A stretch of 56,746 nucleotides of DNA from Pseudomonas sp. ANT_J12 (GCF_008370045.1 NZ_VOBN01000032.1:1-56746), one strand, 5' to 3'; positions 1-8,376 are shown, counted from the first letter of the stretch. Notes: a model not told the origin generated them from the letters alone. Numbers and translations are program-made.

Positions 1-57
1 CGGCGACAGAGACTTCAGACTAACAATGCAAACCTGCGTCGCTGCGCTCCGACTGCC

Positions 58-127
58 TGTCCGAATGAGCGTGGAATGAGTGTCCGGATGTTGGTGGGCT
101 GAGTGTCCGGATGGCGTGGAATCCGCA
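58..127. repeat. Three 23-bp direct repeats, probable IS21-type terminus
   Basis: Three copies of a unit beginning TGTCCGRATG start at 58, 81 and 104, an exact 23-bp period. The first and third copies continue into GTGGAAT. Repeated transposase-binding sites of about this size at the ends of an element are typical of the IS21 family, and the sequence type is familiar from Pseudomonas IS21 relatives. No istA or istB gene lies inside the window on the right, so the element, if present, extends left of base 1 or is only a relic. The repeats are seen; the family assignment is inferred. Confidence 0.45.
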
Positions 128-269
128 CACAGCAGGCTGGCGCTAAAATAGAGGGCATTGAGGGCGCAACCAAACGATGTCATCATCTTGCCATCAATAG
201 GGAGAGGGATTTCCAAGATGACGCCATTCGGATCAGCGAGCTACCTGGCCATGAAAGGTGGGCGCCTAA

Positions 270-914
270 ATGGCTGAGCCTACACTTGAGTGCCGTCATA
301 CAGGGCAGCAGATTCCCTATCAAATCCATAAGGGCTTAGCGCCCTTGTACGTGTTTCAGCTGAGTGAGCAGTGGGACACTGAGAAGCATCGGATTATGGG
401 GCAGCTGTTAGCTGACATCCCTGCCGCCGCCACCGACCCCAACGTACTTTTCGATCAGTTGCCCACCTATGGGTTGTCTGATTTCCATTGGAGTTGGCTG
501 GATAAAGCATTTGCGTTCCGGAGCGACGATTACCACTGGTTTTTCTTGACCGCGCTGGGACGGATTCAAGCGACTTGCGTCATCTACCATCCCAAGGAAA
601 GCCGACTGGATGGCGAGCGTATTTTCTATATTGATTACGTTGCCTCGGCTTATTGGAATAGAGATCGACCGAACTATGGAAAGCAGTTCGGAAGTGTCAG
701 TCGAATTCTGATTGCCCACGCCTCCCACTTCGCCATCAATACCCTCGGCTACCGGCCAGGCTTCTGCTTACATTCACTGCCGACTGCCGAGGGGTATTAC
801 CGCTACCTTGGCATGATTGAGTATGAAGTTGATGCCGAAAAAGAGAATCTGCGGTATTTCGAGGCGTCTCCAGAGATAGCAGGGAAGCTCGCAGGGGAGG
901 CTCATCATGTCTGA
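270..914 (+). CDS. GNAT-like protein, first gene of a coupled trio
   Basis: A 214-residue soluble protein. The second half reads like a GNAT acetyltransferase core: a strand with FYIDYVAS around residues 117-124, a helix after FGSVSRILIAHAS, then the GYYRYLGMIEYE motif near residues 172-183 that usually closes the fold. The acyl-CoA pyrophosphate loop is not a textbook RxxGxG/A, so activity is uncertain. Its last 8 bases overlap the start of the metallopeptidase gene (ATG at 907, stop TGA 912-914), which indicates translational coupling. ATG 270 is the first start that keeps the whole domain; the upstream ribosome-binding site is weak. Family: likely GNAT; substrate unknown. Confidence 0.7.
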   Translation: MAEPTLECRHTGQQIPYQIHKGLAPLYVFQLSEQWDTEKHRIMGQLLADIPAAATDPNVLFDQLPTYGLSDFHWSWLDKAFAFRSDDYHWFFLTALGRIQATCVIYHPKESRLDGERIFYIDYVASAYWNRDRPNYGKQFGSVSRILIAHASHFAINTLGYRPGFCLHSLPTAEGYYRYLGMIEYEVDAEKENLRYFEASPEIAGKLAGEAHHV

Positions 915-1776
915 CACGCCAGAGATTCTCCCAGAGGATTTCGAGGTCTACCCATCCTCGCGGGCTGCTGCAGTGGAATTCACAACGGCTCTTTCTGGCT
1001 TAAGGAAAGCCTTGAAGCCAGCCGATGCCAAAACGCACGCAAGACCAGGTGAAGCCTATGACGACTTTATTATCCGGCTTGCGCTCAATGCAACTAACAA
1101 TAGTAAAACTGTGCTCTACAGAAAGAATCACTCTGCTGAAGAGACCAAAGTTCAAGCCTGGTTGTCGTTGGTCAATGAGACATCGAAATTCGCCATGTTG
1201 AAACGAGCTGTCCCTGAGTTCCAAGGTTTGAGCCTTGAGCAACTTAGGGAGATCGCACTTCTAAGCCTAGAACCAGACAACACTACGTCTCTCATCGAGG
1301 TCTTGGCGGACGCCTATGGGATTCTCTTGGTAGTGGAGCCAGGTTTCAAGTCTATGAAGATGGACGGATGCACCTTCAAGCTTCCGCAGGGTACACCGGT
1401 TGTGGGAATAGCGCTTCGGTACAACCGGTACGATAGCTTTTGGTTCACGCTAATGCATGAGTTGGCACATATTTCTTTACATTACCAACAGCTTGATCAG
1501 CCAATTCTGGATGACTTTGAAGAAGATGATGAATCTGAAGTAGAGGTAGAAGCTAATATCATCGCTAAAGATAGTCTAGTCTCGCGAGAAAATTGGCGAT
1601 TAATTTGGAATGCGCGAGCCGAAAAGCGTCAGTTCCTCATGTACTGTGAACGAGCAAGGGTTCATCCTGCTATCGCCGCCGGGATGCTGCGTCATCAAGC
1701 CAAAAACTACAAGCTTTACCCTGAGTTTGTCCCAATCATGAATTTGCGTGAAGCTTTTGGGTTTATCGATGATTAA
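907..1776 (+). CDS. ImmA/IrrE-type zinc metallopeptidase
   Basis: A 289-residue protein with the gluzincin motif HELAH at residues 184-188 inside FTLMHELAHISLHY. An acidic helix with EVEVEAN about 25 residues later probably supplies the third zinc ligand. This matches the ImmA/IrrE (formerly DUF955) family, whose members cleave repressors or act in stress and toxin-antitoxin circuits. The N-terminal 120 residues carry no obvious HTH; they may be a helical sensor or partner-binding part. The gene sits between a GNAT-like gene and a beta-family gene with 8-base overlaps on both sides, so the three proteins are probably made together. The substrate cannot be read from sequence; a regulator cleaved on infection or damage is an inference from the family. 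Confidence 0.85.
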   Translation: MSDTPEILPEDFEVYPSSRAAAVEFTTALSGLRKALKPADAKTHARPGEAYDDFIIRLALNATNNSKTVLYRKNHSAEETKVQAWLSLVNETSKFAMLKRAVPEFQGLSLEQLREIALLSLEPDNTTSLIEVLADAYGILLVVEPGFKSMKMDGCTFKLPQGTPVVGIALRYNRYDSFWFTLMHELAHISLHYQQLDQPILDDFEEDDESEVEVEANIIAKDSLVSRENWRLIWNARAEKRQFLMYCERARVHPAIAAGMLRHQAKNYKLYPEFVPIMNLREAFGFIDD

Positions 1777-2836
1777 GTACATCCCGTTTTTGAAATTTAA
1801 GCAAAATGAGATTCAAGGTGTTGCTCAGCTGGCGCCAGGAATTAGAAGTCAAATAACGCCATTGTATGATGTGCCGCGATCACAAAACATAATGACCGAG
1901 ATCGAGATTTTAAAGCGAATTAGGTTGGCGTCGGCTGAGCTAAAAAAGTCTAAAGATGCAGATTCTGAGTATTGGTTTTTTGTAGACAACCTTGATATCG
2001 ATGAAAGTATAAATCTTGCTGGATCTTTCCAGTATCGGTATATACTCGGTGCTCTCAAGGACTACAGCTTGATGCCAGTAGTTGCTCTGGATCGCAGCCC
2101 TGATCATAACTCTGCAGCTTTCGACTTCATTCGAATGAAGCCAGGCTCGCTAGGTGTGCGTTTACAAGAAACAGATATCGAAAGCTACGGCATCACTAAG
2201 CCAAGACTCGACCTACTTTGGAATGAAATTCAGGCCGCCCAGCCTGCTGGTGTCGTTCTTCTGATAGACCTTAGAATTGTTGATGACCATGTTGAGTCTA
2301 AAAGAAAAGTCGAACGCTTTTTGTCTAGATTCAATTTGGACTTCCAAGTTGACGCGACTTCAGTGTCAGGGTCTGTAATCCCAGGCAATATTGCAACGTT
2401 GATAGGAACGGATGTAAAAAAACATGTGATTCGAGAAGAATACCGGCTCTGGCGCACCTTGACGAGCTCGCCTGACTACCAAAACGTCCTTTATGGGGAT
2501 TATGGCGTAGTTAGTCCTGAGTATTCGGATCTTGATCTCAATCCTGAGCTGATGAGTGGTGTATCAACGCCTAAAGTTTTCTACACGCACAGTGACCAAT
2601 TCTATATATCACGTGGCAGGCGTTTCAAGACTCACGGTTACCAGCAGTATTTTACTATTTCCGATGATATTGTTGGGCAGGCTTTTTATCGAGGTGCTGC
2701 TTATTCATATGGCGATAACTATATTCATGAGCGAAGCTATCTTTCCGCGCATAGACCACCCAAAGGTGGAAGCCCCAGCACTTGGATAAAATCACTCACT
2801 GCTGCTCACATCACGTTCATCGTGAACAACATTTAA
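1769..2836 (+). CDS. Beta-family protein (T4 beta-like / sce7725-like)
   Basis: A 355-residue protein that opens MIKYIPFLKFKQNEI, the N-terminus typical of the 'beta family' (Pfam Beta_protein), also seen in the sce7725 type. The fold is probably a TIM-barrel-like alpha/beta enzyme, but no catalytic motif can be defended. ATG 1769 is preferred to the upstream ATG 1748, because it gives the family N-terminus and an 8-base overlap with the metallopeptidase stop (TAA 1774-1776), the same arrangement as at the previous junction. Its 3' end overlaps the convergent sce7726-type gene by 45 bp. In other genomes beta/sce7725 genes often stand beside sce7726 genes (recalled, not checked). Function unknown. 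Confidence 0.7.
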   Translation: MIKYIPFLKFKQNEIQGVAQLAPGIRSQITPLYDVPRSQNIMTEIEILKRIRLASAELKKSKDADSEYWFFVDNLDIDESINLAGSFQYRYILGALKDYSLMPVVALDRSPDHNSAAFDFIRMKPGSLGVRLQETDIESYGITKPRLDLLWNEIQAAQPAGVVLLIDLRIVDDHVESKRKVERFLSRFNLDFQVDATSVSGSVIPGNIATLIGTDVKKHVIREEYRLWRTLTSSPDYQNVLYGDYGVVSPEYSDLDLNPELMSGVSTPKVFYTHSDQFYISRGRRFKTHGYQQYFTISDDIVGQAFYRGAAYSYGDNYIHERSYLSAHRPPKGGSPSTWIKSLTAAHITFIVNNI

Positions 2837-3382
2837 TGTTCGACTGACGATGGCGCTCTGAATCCCGCTCAGGGCGTCCTCTTTAGTAACCCTCATGCTA
2901 ATTGCCGTGGCAATGTCTGCCCGTGTGAAGGATTTTTTTACTAAGACTTGAGGGTGTGCGTTAGCAATAGCAGTCAGTTCGGCCTTCCAAAGCATCAGCA
3001 AAGCTTTTTGCTTACAAAAACTAGGGTTTGTGCCAGCCTTCCGAATATAGCTGAGCACGACACGATCCCTTTGCATTTTAGCTAGCATTAAGCCCCAATG
3101 CTCGGGAGCATGCGCAGCAGCCCACTTCATATGATTCTCAGTTGTAACCAAGGTAAGTTTAGGAAACGACTGAGAATAGAATTCAGATTGGGCTAGTAAT
3201 CGCCTGACGTTGTCAGTCTGCCCTTTAATCTCGTAGCAATGCATTTCTCGATAGCACGCAACTACATCAGCAATGGCATTACCATTGTCGATGGTTAGTT
3301 CTTCAAGCACCCGAGCAGGCTTAGGCGACCGCCTTATCAAGTGGTCAACCAAGGCATATCGAATTTCTTTATCTCTGAGCAC
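2792..3382 (-). CDS. sce7726-family protein, PD-(D/E)xK nuclease-like
   Basis: A 196-residue protein starting at GTG 3382 with GGAG about 6 bases upstream. The N-terminal third carries a PD-(D/E)xK-type core: D39 in NAIADVVA, then E51 and K53 in CYEIKGQTDN, followed by a helix with RRLLAQSEFY. The rest matches my memory of the sce7726 family, an uncharacterised group named after Sorangium cellulosum. It lies tail to tail with the beta-family gene and shares 45 bp of 3' sequence with it, so the two transcripts are antisense to each other at their ends. A DNA-cleaving effector working with the opposite operon is an inference; the catalytic residues are seen. Confidence 0.75.
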   Translation of the reverse strand: MLRDKEIRYALVDHLIRRSPKPARVLEELTIDNGNAIADVVACYREMHCYEIKGQTDNVRRLLAQSEFYSQSFPKLTLVTTENHMKWAAAHAPEHWGLMLAKMQRDRVVLSYIRKAGTNPSFCKQKALLMLWKAELTAIANAHPQVLVKKSFTRADIATAISMRVTKEDALSGIQSAIVSRTLNVVHDERDVSSSE

Positions 3383-3586
3383 TTAGAACTCCAAGCAGAT
3401 GCAAGCGTAGGATTTTAGCCGATGAGGCTCATTGTTGGGAGCCTAACGGAGGTGTGTGGTGAGGGTTCTGGACTTAGCGCCAAGGTCATTCGGATCGCTA
3501 TAAGCCCTACTGGCCGTGCTAGAAAGCGGTTCGAGTGATAGCCTATTGGAGCGCCTCGGCTTCAACCAGCGCCACTGGAGCACAAC

Positions 3587-3856
3587 ATGATCACTGTCCA
3601 ACGCCTCACAGCTTGGCTGTTCCCCGACCGCCGCCCCGAGCGGGAAAAAACGCGTGAGCGCGAGTTCATCCGTGCAGCGAACAGCTTCAAGACCCTCAGG
3701 GTGACACCAGAGGGAGGGATGTTTATCGATCCCGAAGAGCTCCGCGACCAGATAGTCGCCTCGCGTGAGCAGTTGAAGCATCTTGTCCGCAAACCAGGAG
3801 CGCCTAGCACACTGAGCTACATCCAAAGCTCAAAGGACTCAACTGATAATCAGTAA
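3587..3856 (+). CDS. Small hypothetical protein
   Basis: An 89-residue, charged, soluble protein with GGAG 9 bases before the ATG. It has an arginine/glutamate-rich helix (REKTREREFIRAANSF) and a possible second helix (PEELRDQIVASREQLKHL). No family is recognised and no signal peptide or membrane segment is present. It stands alone between the sce7726-type gene and the interrupted DUF5677-like gene, on the same strand as the latter. A longer open frame exists on the opposite strand (3443-3826), but its composition is less protein-like and it has no clear ribosome-binding site. Confidence 0.5.
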   Translation: MITVQRLTAWLFPDRRPEREKTREREFIRAANSFKTLRVTPEGGMFIDPEELRDQIVASREQLKHLVRKPGAPSTLSYIQSSKDSTDNQ

Positions 3857-5047
3857 CCACTTGGAATCAGAGCCCAACAGTAGAGGTTGTTCGCCTAAAG
3901 ATCGCGTTGCTGGCTAGGTTTACCTAGGGCATCAAGCCCGTGCAAAATCGGACGACGGCGAAGTTCTATAGGAGCGTTTCATGGAACAGGATAAGGGGAA
4001 GGAAGATCGTCAGTCCTTGGTCGATAAAGGCTCACTTGGCGCAGAACCATCAGAAACATATCAAGAGAGAGTGAAGGGCTTAGACAACATTGTGCGGGAG
4101 TGCATGCACATCTCCCAAGACTATGCCGGGATCGAATCCCCCTCTGGAAAGCATTTCTACGCGTCTGTCCTATTCACGGCGCTTTGCACGAGGTCTGTTT
4201 CACTCTTGACCCTGGTGCCTCACACCCCTTGGGCATCAAAGCTGATTGAGCACTGGGACTACGCTTCGGTCGCTGGAATTACCAGAACGATTTTGGAGCT
4301 CCGGTTAGCTTTCCACTACCTATGTGCTGAGGCGTGCACTCAAGATGAATGGGATTGCCGCTGGAACATTTTCAATCTACATGACTGCACTTCTCGTCGC
4401 CGAATGTTCGAGGCGACAGAAGGTGAAGCGGAGCAGGTCGAGGGTTTCACAGCTCAAGCGGAAGAGCTGCGTGATCGGCTTCGAGCCAATCCTTTCTTCC
4501 AGTCCCTGCCAGCTAAGAGTCAAAAGAACCTGCTCCATGGCCAAACTGCATACTTAATGCCTCTTGAGGATATCGGAGAGCGAGTGGGTGTCGACAAGCA
4601 AACATTCCGCTGGCTCTACGTTTTGCTCTCCAGCCATGTTCATGGCCTTCCTATGTCGTTCTACCGGATAGGCGAAGGCGCTGAGGAACGAGGTCGTGGC
4701 CTACCTAGCGCAACTGAAGAAAGCTACACGTGCCTTTTCCTATCGTTTTCCATGAGCCTCTTGGTAGGCGCTCGAGATGAACTGCACGAGCTTTTCAGAG
4801 GTTTGATTCCCAAGAAGCCTAGGGAGAGCACCACCGCTCCCGTTCTCGACATTGAAGAGTCAGAACAGAAACTTCAGATAGGTGAAACAGTTGTTCTCCC
4901 TAACCAGGGAACGATACAAATAGAGGTTACTCGGGAGTCCGAAACGGCTCTTTCCATTGTCTTCATTGACATGGACTCTGGTGAACAGGTGCTTCGACGT
5001 CGAGAGTCTGAGGACGAAGGGCAGAGCTTGGAGTGGTTCGATCCACT

Positions 5048-5055
5048 TTTCTGGA
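5048..5055. repeat. Left target-site duplication (TTTCTGGA)
   Basis: An eight-base direct repeat, identical to 8400-8407, lies immediately outside the left inverted repeat of the IS66-family element. Eight bases is the duplication length known for IS66. Confidence 0.95.
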
Positions 5056-5078
5056 GTAACCGTCCGGCCAAGTCATCT
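5056..5078 (+). repeat. IS66 left inverted repeat (IRL)
   Basis: A 23-bp terminal inverted repeat that starts GTAACC and matches the right repeat at 18 of 23 positions. The common IS66 terminus is GTAAGCG; here the fifth base is C. Confidence 0.9.
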
Positions 5079-5102
5079 ACCCAGTCCCGCAAAGCCAAGA
5101 CA

Positions 5103-5132
5103 TGGTGTGCACTTAAATTTAAGTGGACACCA
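5103..5132. promoter_or_regulatory. 30-bp near-perfect palindrome upstream of tnpA
   Basis: Two 15-bp arms (left TGGTGTGCACTTAAA) match as an inverted repeat except for one pair. It contains the perfect 14-bp palindrome ACTTAAATTTAAGT. It lies between the left inverted repeat and tnpA and could be an operator or a transposase-binding site. The symmetry is seen; the role is inferred. Confidence 0.6.
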
Positions 5133-5158
5133 CTTCTAGCCTTTCAAGAGGGTCTTTC

Positions 5159-5491
5159 ATGCAGCCACAACGCCGTTCCTATTCCAGGTCGTTCAAGGCC
5201 CAAGTCATTCAAGAGTGCGCCCAGCCCGGCGCTTCGATTGCCAGCATCGCGCTCAGCCATAGCCTCAACGCAAACCTCGTACACAAATGGATTCGGGCGC
5301 AGGAGCAGAAAAGCACCGTGCTGCAACCTGCATTTATTCCATTACCCATGCCGTTGGCCGGAGCAAGTTCGCACGCAGCGTCATCGAATATATGCGTTGA
5401 GATCCAGCACCCACGCGGCACCGTTAAAATGAACTGGCCAACTGAAAGTGCTGATGCCTGCGCGACCTTTCTTCGAGACCTGTTGCGATGA
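5159..5491 (+). CDS. tnpA: IS66 TnpA accessory protein
   Basis: A 110-residue IS66-type TnpA (OrfA). The N-terminal half is an HTH of the IS3/IS911 type (RRSYSRSFKAQVIQEC, then SIASIALSHSLNANLVHKW), followed by a proline-rich linker. ATG 5159 is chosen over ATG 5123 because GAGGG stands 6 bases upstream and the family N-terminus fits. The stop TGA (5489-5491) overlaps the tnpB ATG (5488) as ATGA, the usual coupling in this family. It is required with TnpB for IS66 transposition, but its exact biochemical role is not settled. Confidence 0.9.
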   Translation: MQPQRRSYSRSFKAQVIQECAQPGASIASIALSHSLNANLVHKWIRAQEQKSTVLQPAFIPLPMPLAGASSHAASSNICVEIQHPRGTVKMNWPTESADACATFLRDLLR

Positions 5492-5823
5492 TCCGCATCG
5501 ACGCCATCTGGCTCGCCACCGAGCCCATGGATATGCGAGCTGGCACCGAGACCGCGCTGGCCAAAGTCGTTACGGTATTCGGTGCGGCGGAGCCGCACTG
5601 CGCTTATCTCTTTGCCAATCGACGGGCCAACCGAATGAAAGTGCTGGTACACGACGGGATTGGCGTCTGGCTGGCGGCACGCCGGTTGAATCAAGGCAAA
5701 TTCCACTGGCCAGGCATTCGACAAGGTTGCGAGCTGGAGCTGGATACCGAACAACTTCAGGCCTTGGTGCTTGGTCTTCCGTGGCAGCGCGTTGGCGCTG
5801 GCGGCGCAATCAGGATCCTTTAA
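5488..5823 (+). CDS. tnpB: IS66 TnpB accessory protein
   Basis: A 111-residue IS66 Orf2-type protein. It opens MIRIDAIWLATEPMDMRAGT, a variant of the family's characteristic start, and keeps the central ANRRANRMKVLVHD segment that most members carry as N(R/K)xxxxKxLxxD. Translation is coupled to tnpA through the ATGA overlap. Length is standard (about 110-120). There is no frameshift or internal stop, so the gene should be functional. Confidence 0.93.
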   Translation: MIRIDAIWLATEPMDMRAGTETALAKVVTVFGAAEPHCAYLFANRRANRMKVLVHDGIGVWLAARRLNQGKFHWPGIRQGCELELDTEQLQALVLGLPWQRVGAGGAIRIL

Positions 5824-5886
5824 AAAGGCTGAAATTAACGCCTGATCCTGCTGCCGTAGGCGGTCTGTTTTGGTAAAATCCACGAC

Positions 5887-7413
5887 ATGACTTCTATGCC
5901 CGACCTCGACCAAATGACCCCCGACCAACTGCGTGCACTCGCTGCGCAGTTGATGTCGAAGGTCGACACCATGGGCAGAAAGAACCACCGCGATCAAACC
6001 ATCATCGAACAGCTGACCCACGAGATCGCGATCCTCAAGCGGCACAGGTTTGCCAAGCGCAGTGAGCAGATCAGCCCTGAGCAAGGCAGCTTGCTCGACG
6101 ATCTGCTTAACACCGATCTTGAAGCTATCGACGCCGAGTTGACGGCATTGCTTCCGACTTCTGCTCCTGAAGAAGTGCGCCAAAAACCAAAGCGCGCGCC
6201 GTTGCCGCCACAGTTTCCACGCACCGTCATTCATCATGAGCCAGAAAATACTCAGTGTTCCTGCGGTTGCCAACTCCAGCGCATCGGCGAGGACATCAGC
6301 GAGAAACTGGATTACACGCCAGGCGTCTTCACCGTCGAGCAACATGTACGTGGAAAATGGGCCTGCCGTCAGTGTGAAACGCTGATCCAGGCACCGGTGC
6401 CAGCCCAAGTGATCGACAAGGGCATCCCAACCGCAGGTCTGCTGGCTCATGTGATGGTGGCGAAGTTCGCTGACCACTTGCCGCTGTATCGGCAGGAGAG
6501 AATCTTTGGTCGTGCCGGTTTAGCAATTCCGCGCTCCACACTGGCTCAATGGGTTGGACAGACCGGTGTACAGCTTCAGCCGCTGGTTGATGCCTTGCGA
6601 GAAGCCGTACTGGCACAGCGAGTTGTCCACGCCGACGAGACGCCGGTGCAGATGCTTGCGCCCGGACAGAAGAAAACTCACCGTGCTTATGTTTGGGCTT
6701 ACTGCACCACGCCGTTTTCGGCGCTCAAAGCAGTGGTCTATGACTTCAGTCCGAGCCGCGCCGGTGAGCATGCGCGTAACTTCCTCGGCACGTGGAACGG
6801 CAAGCTGGTTTGCGATGACTTTGCTGGCTACAAAGCTGGTTTCGAGAAAGGCATGATCGAAATCGGCTGCATGGCCCACGCCCGCCGCAAGTTTTTTGAT
6901 CTGCACGTGGCGAATAAAAGTCAGTTGGCCGAACAGGCGCTTAACTCGATTGGTGGCCTATACGAAGTTGAACGCCAAGCGCGCGATATGAGCGATGAGG
7001 ATCGCCGCCGAATACGGCAAGAAAAAGCAGCACCATTGGCGAAAGCACTGCACGACTGGATGTTGACCCAGCGCGATCTTGTGCCCAACGGATCAGCGAC
7101 GGCCAAAGCCTTGGATTACAGCCTTAAACGCTGGGTAGCGCTGACGCGCTACCTGGGAGATGGGGCTGTACCCATAGACAATAATCCGGTCGAAAATCAG
7201 ATCAGACCGTGGGCACTTGGACGTTCCAACTGGTTGTTTGCCGGGTCGCTTCGCAGCGGCAAACGGGCGGCGGCGATCATGAGTTTGATCCAGTCAGCGC
7301 GCATGAGCGGGCATGATCCGTATGCCTATCTTAAAGATGTGCTGACGCGGTTGCCGACGCAGCGGGCGAGTGAGATTGATCAGTTGCTGCCGCATAGATG
7401 GCAGCCGGTCTAA
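5887..7413 (+). CDS. tnpC: IS66 transposase TnpC (DDE type)
   Basis: A 508-residue transposase of normal length. In order: an N-terminal leucine-rich coiled coil (residues about 20-55), a zinc-binding segment with CSCGCQL and later CRQCE, and the DDE catalytic core with D in VVHADETPVQ, D in LVCDDFAGYKA and E in IDNNPVENQIRPWALGR. A C-terminal tail with IMSLIQSARMSGHDPYAYL is typical of the family. All catalytic residues are present and the frame is intact, so the element is probably still mobile. It is separated from tnpB by 63 bp. The stop at 7411-7413 is followed 46 bases later by the passenger gene start. Confidence 0.95.
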   Translation: MTSMPDLDQMTPDQLRALAAQLMSKVDTMGRKNHRDQTIIEQLTHEIAILKRHRFAKRSEQISPEQGSLLDDLLNTDLEAIDAELTALLPTSAPEEVRQKPKRAPLPPQFPRTVIHHEPENTQCSCGCQLQRIGEDISEKLDYTPGVFTVEQHVRGKWACRQCETLIQAPVPAQVIDKGIPTAGLLAHVMVAKFADHLPLYRQERIFGRAGLAIPRSTLAQWVGQTGVQLQPLVDALREAVLAQRVVHADETPVQMLAPGQKKTHRAYVWAYCTTPFSALKAVVYDFSPSRAGEHARNFLGTWNGKLVCDDFAGYKAGFEKGMIEIGCMAHARRKFFDLHVANKSQLAEQALNSIGGLYEVERQARDMSDEDRRRIRQEKAAPLAKALHDWMLTQRDLVPNGSATAKALDYSLKRWVALTRYLGDGAVPIDNNPVENQIRPWALGRSNWLFAGSLRSGKRAAAIMSLIQSARMSGHDPYAYLKDVLTRLPTQRASEIDQLLPHRWQPV

Positions 7414-7459
7414 TCACGCAAGGGGTGATGCCCTGACGCAATCAAGGAAGGAGCATTCG

Positions 7460-8254
7460 TTGAATATAATCAGCCTCAAAGATTTGACTGCACGGGACAT
7501 CTTGGAAATATGGACGCTGTCAAAGCAGCCTGCCAAACCCTGCCACGGCACTGTGGGCTGGTCATTCGAAGGAAACGGTATTCGTACCCGTACCACGTTC
7601 ATACAGGCGTTTGGACAGCTTGGTTTAGAATTCATAGAGCTTCCAAATCTTCTCAAGTCTAGAGAGCGTACAGCAGATCTGGCAGGCTATATTGATCCCT
7701 TTTATTCCATTTATGTTATCCGGGAATCCAACCACCAGAGGCTGATGGAGTTTGCTTCGGCAAGTAAAAGGCCCGTAATAAATGCAATGTCGACTATGGG
7801 CCATCCCTGCGAGGTGCTCTCTGATGGCTTTTATATCCACTCTAAATTTGGTGACATCCGTAGGCCAAAAATAGGTCTCTGGGGCCCAACAACAAATGTT
7901 ATGCGCTCCTGGCACGAACTGGCGGAAGCACTAGGAATAGTGATCGTGCATTTCTGCGGCGAAAATTTTCATGATTTGAATCCCAGCGTTTCCTTTTCCG
8001 ACGTTACGGATCGGCAAGTCGATATTTTGATTACCGATTCATGGCCAGCCAGTTACACAGGAGTTGAGTGGTCGCTCACAGAGGAGCATCTGAGGAAGTT
8101 AGGCAACCCAATTCTGCTACCAACGCCCCCCTTTTTTATCGGTGAAGAAATTAGCTTTGATCCTATCGGATATGCTGGGTTTGCTGGGTATGAACAGAAG
8201 GGCGCGCTGCTTCAGGTTCAGCGCGCAATCGTGGAGTACGCCATACGGGCATGA
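7460..8254 (+). CDS. Carbamoyltransferase-like passenger gene of the IS66 element
   Basis: A 264-residue protein related to ornithine/aspartate carbamoyltransferases. The carbamoyl-phosphate loop survives as GNGIRTRTTF (RTRT at 42-45, for STRTR), and the second signature as HPCEVLSD at 115-122 (OTC: HPCQ.LAD). VIRES at 86-90 fits the usual phosphate-binding arginine. The second domain has GLWGPTTNVMRSW and ILITDSWPASY. The OTC HCLP motif is missing, replaced by LLPTPPFF. The protein is 40-60 residues shorter than a normal OTC. TTG 7460 is chosen because AAGGAAGGAG ends 6 bases before it and the protein N-terminus starts there; upstream codons overlap tnpC. Base composition is lower in GC than the transposase genes. 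Substrate unknown; it may be a non-catalytic or altered-specificity enzyme. Confidence 0.8.
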   Translation: MNIISLKDLTARDILEIWTLSKQPAKPCHGTVGWSFEGNGIRTRTTFIQAFGQLGLEFIELPNLLKSRERTADLAGYIDPFYSIYVIRESNHQRLMEFASASKRPVINAMSTMGHPCEVLSDGFYIHSKFGDIRRPKIGLWGPTTNVMRSWHELAEALGIVIVHFCGENFHDLNPSVSFSDVTDRQVDILITDSWPASYTGVEWSLTEEHLRKLGNPILLPTPPFFIGEEISFDPIGYAGFAGYEQKGALLQVQRAIVEYAIRA

Positions 8255-8322
8255 CTTGCCAACCGTCATCTCGGTGCTGCTGAGCCATCAAACCAACGGG
8301 GAATAAGCACTTCCCGGTCGCA

Positions 8323-8358
8323 GCCCAGAATCTCTCCCGTCGGAGAGGTTTGCTGGGC
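8323..8358 (+). terminator. Stem-loop behind the passenger gene
   Basis: A long hairpin: GCCCAG and AATCTCTCC pair with GGAGAGGTT and CTGGGC around a CGTC loop, with a 2-base bulge. No T-run follows, so it may be a weak terminator or an RNA-stabilising or end structure of the element. Confidence 0.45.
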
Positions 8359-8376
8359 GTATCGATTAAGTAGTCA

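Noticed and set aside
3443..3826. 127-codon minus-strand frame opposite the small gene at 3587
   Set aside because: No good start signal and less protein-like than the plus-strand frame, which has GGAG before its ATG. Not fully excluded.
5209..6477. 422-codon open frame antisense to IS66 tnpA-tnpC
   Set aside because: It covers three intact transposase genes; no family features.
7414..7443. Right end of the IS66 element just after tnpC
   Set aside because: No inverted repeat or target duplication is found there; the matching end and the duplication are at 8377-8407.
7370..7459. Upstream extension of the carbamoyltransferase-like gene into tnpC
   Set aside because: The ATG at 7370 lies inside tnpC without a ribosome-binding site. 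TTG 7460 has a strong one and matches the family N-terminus.
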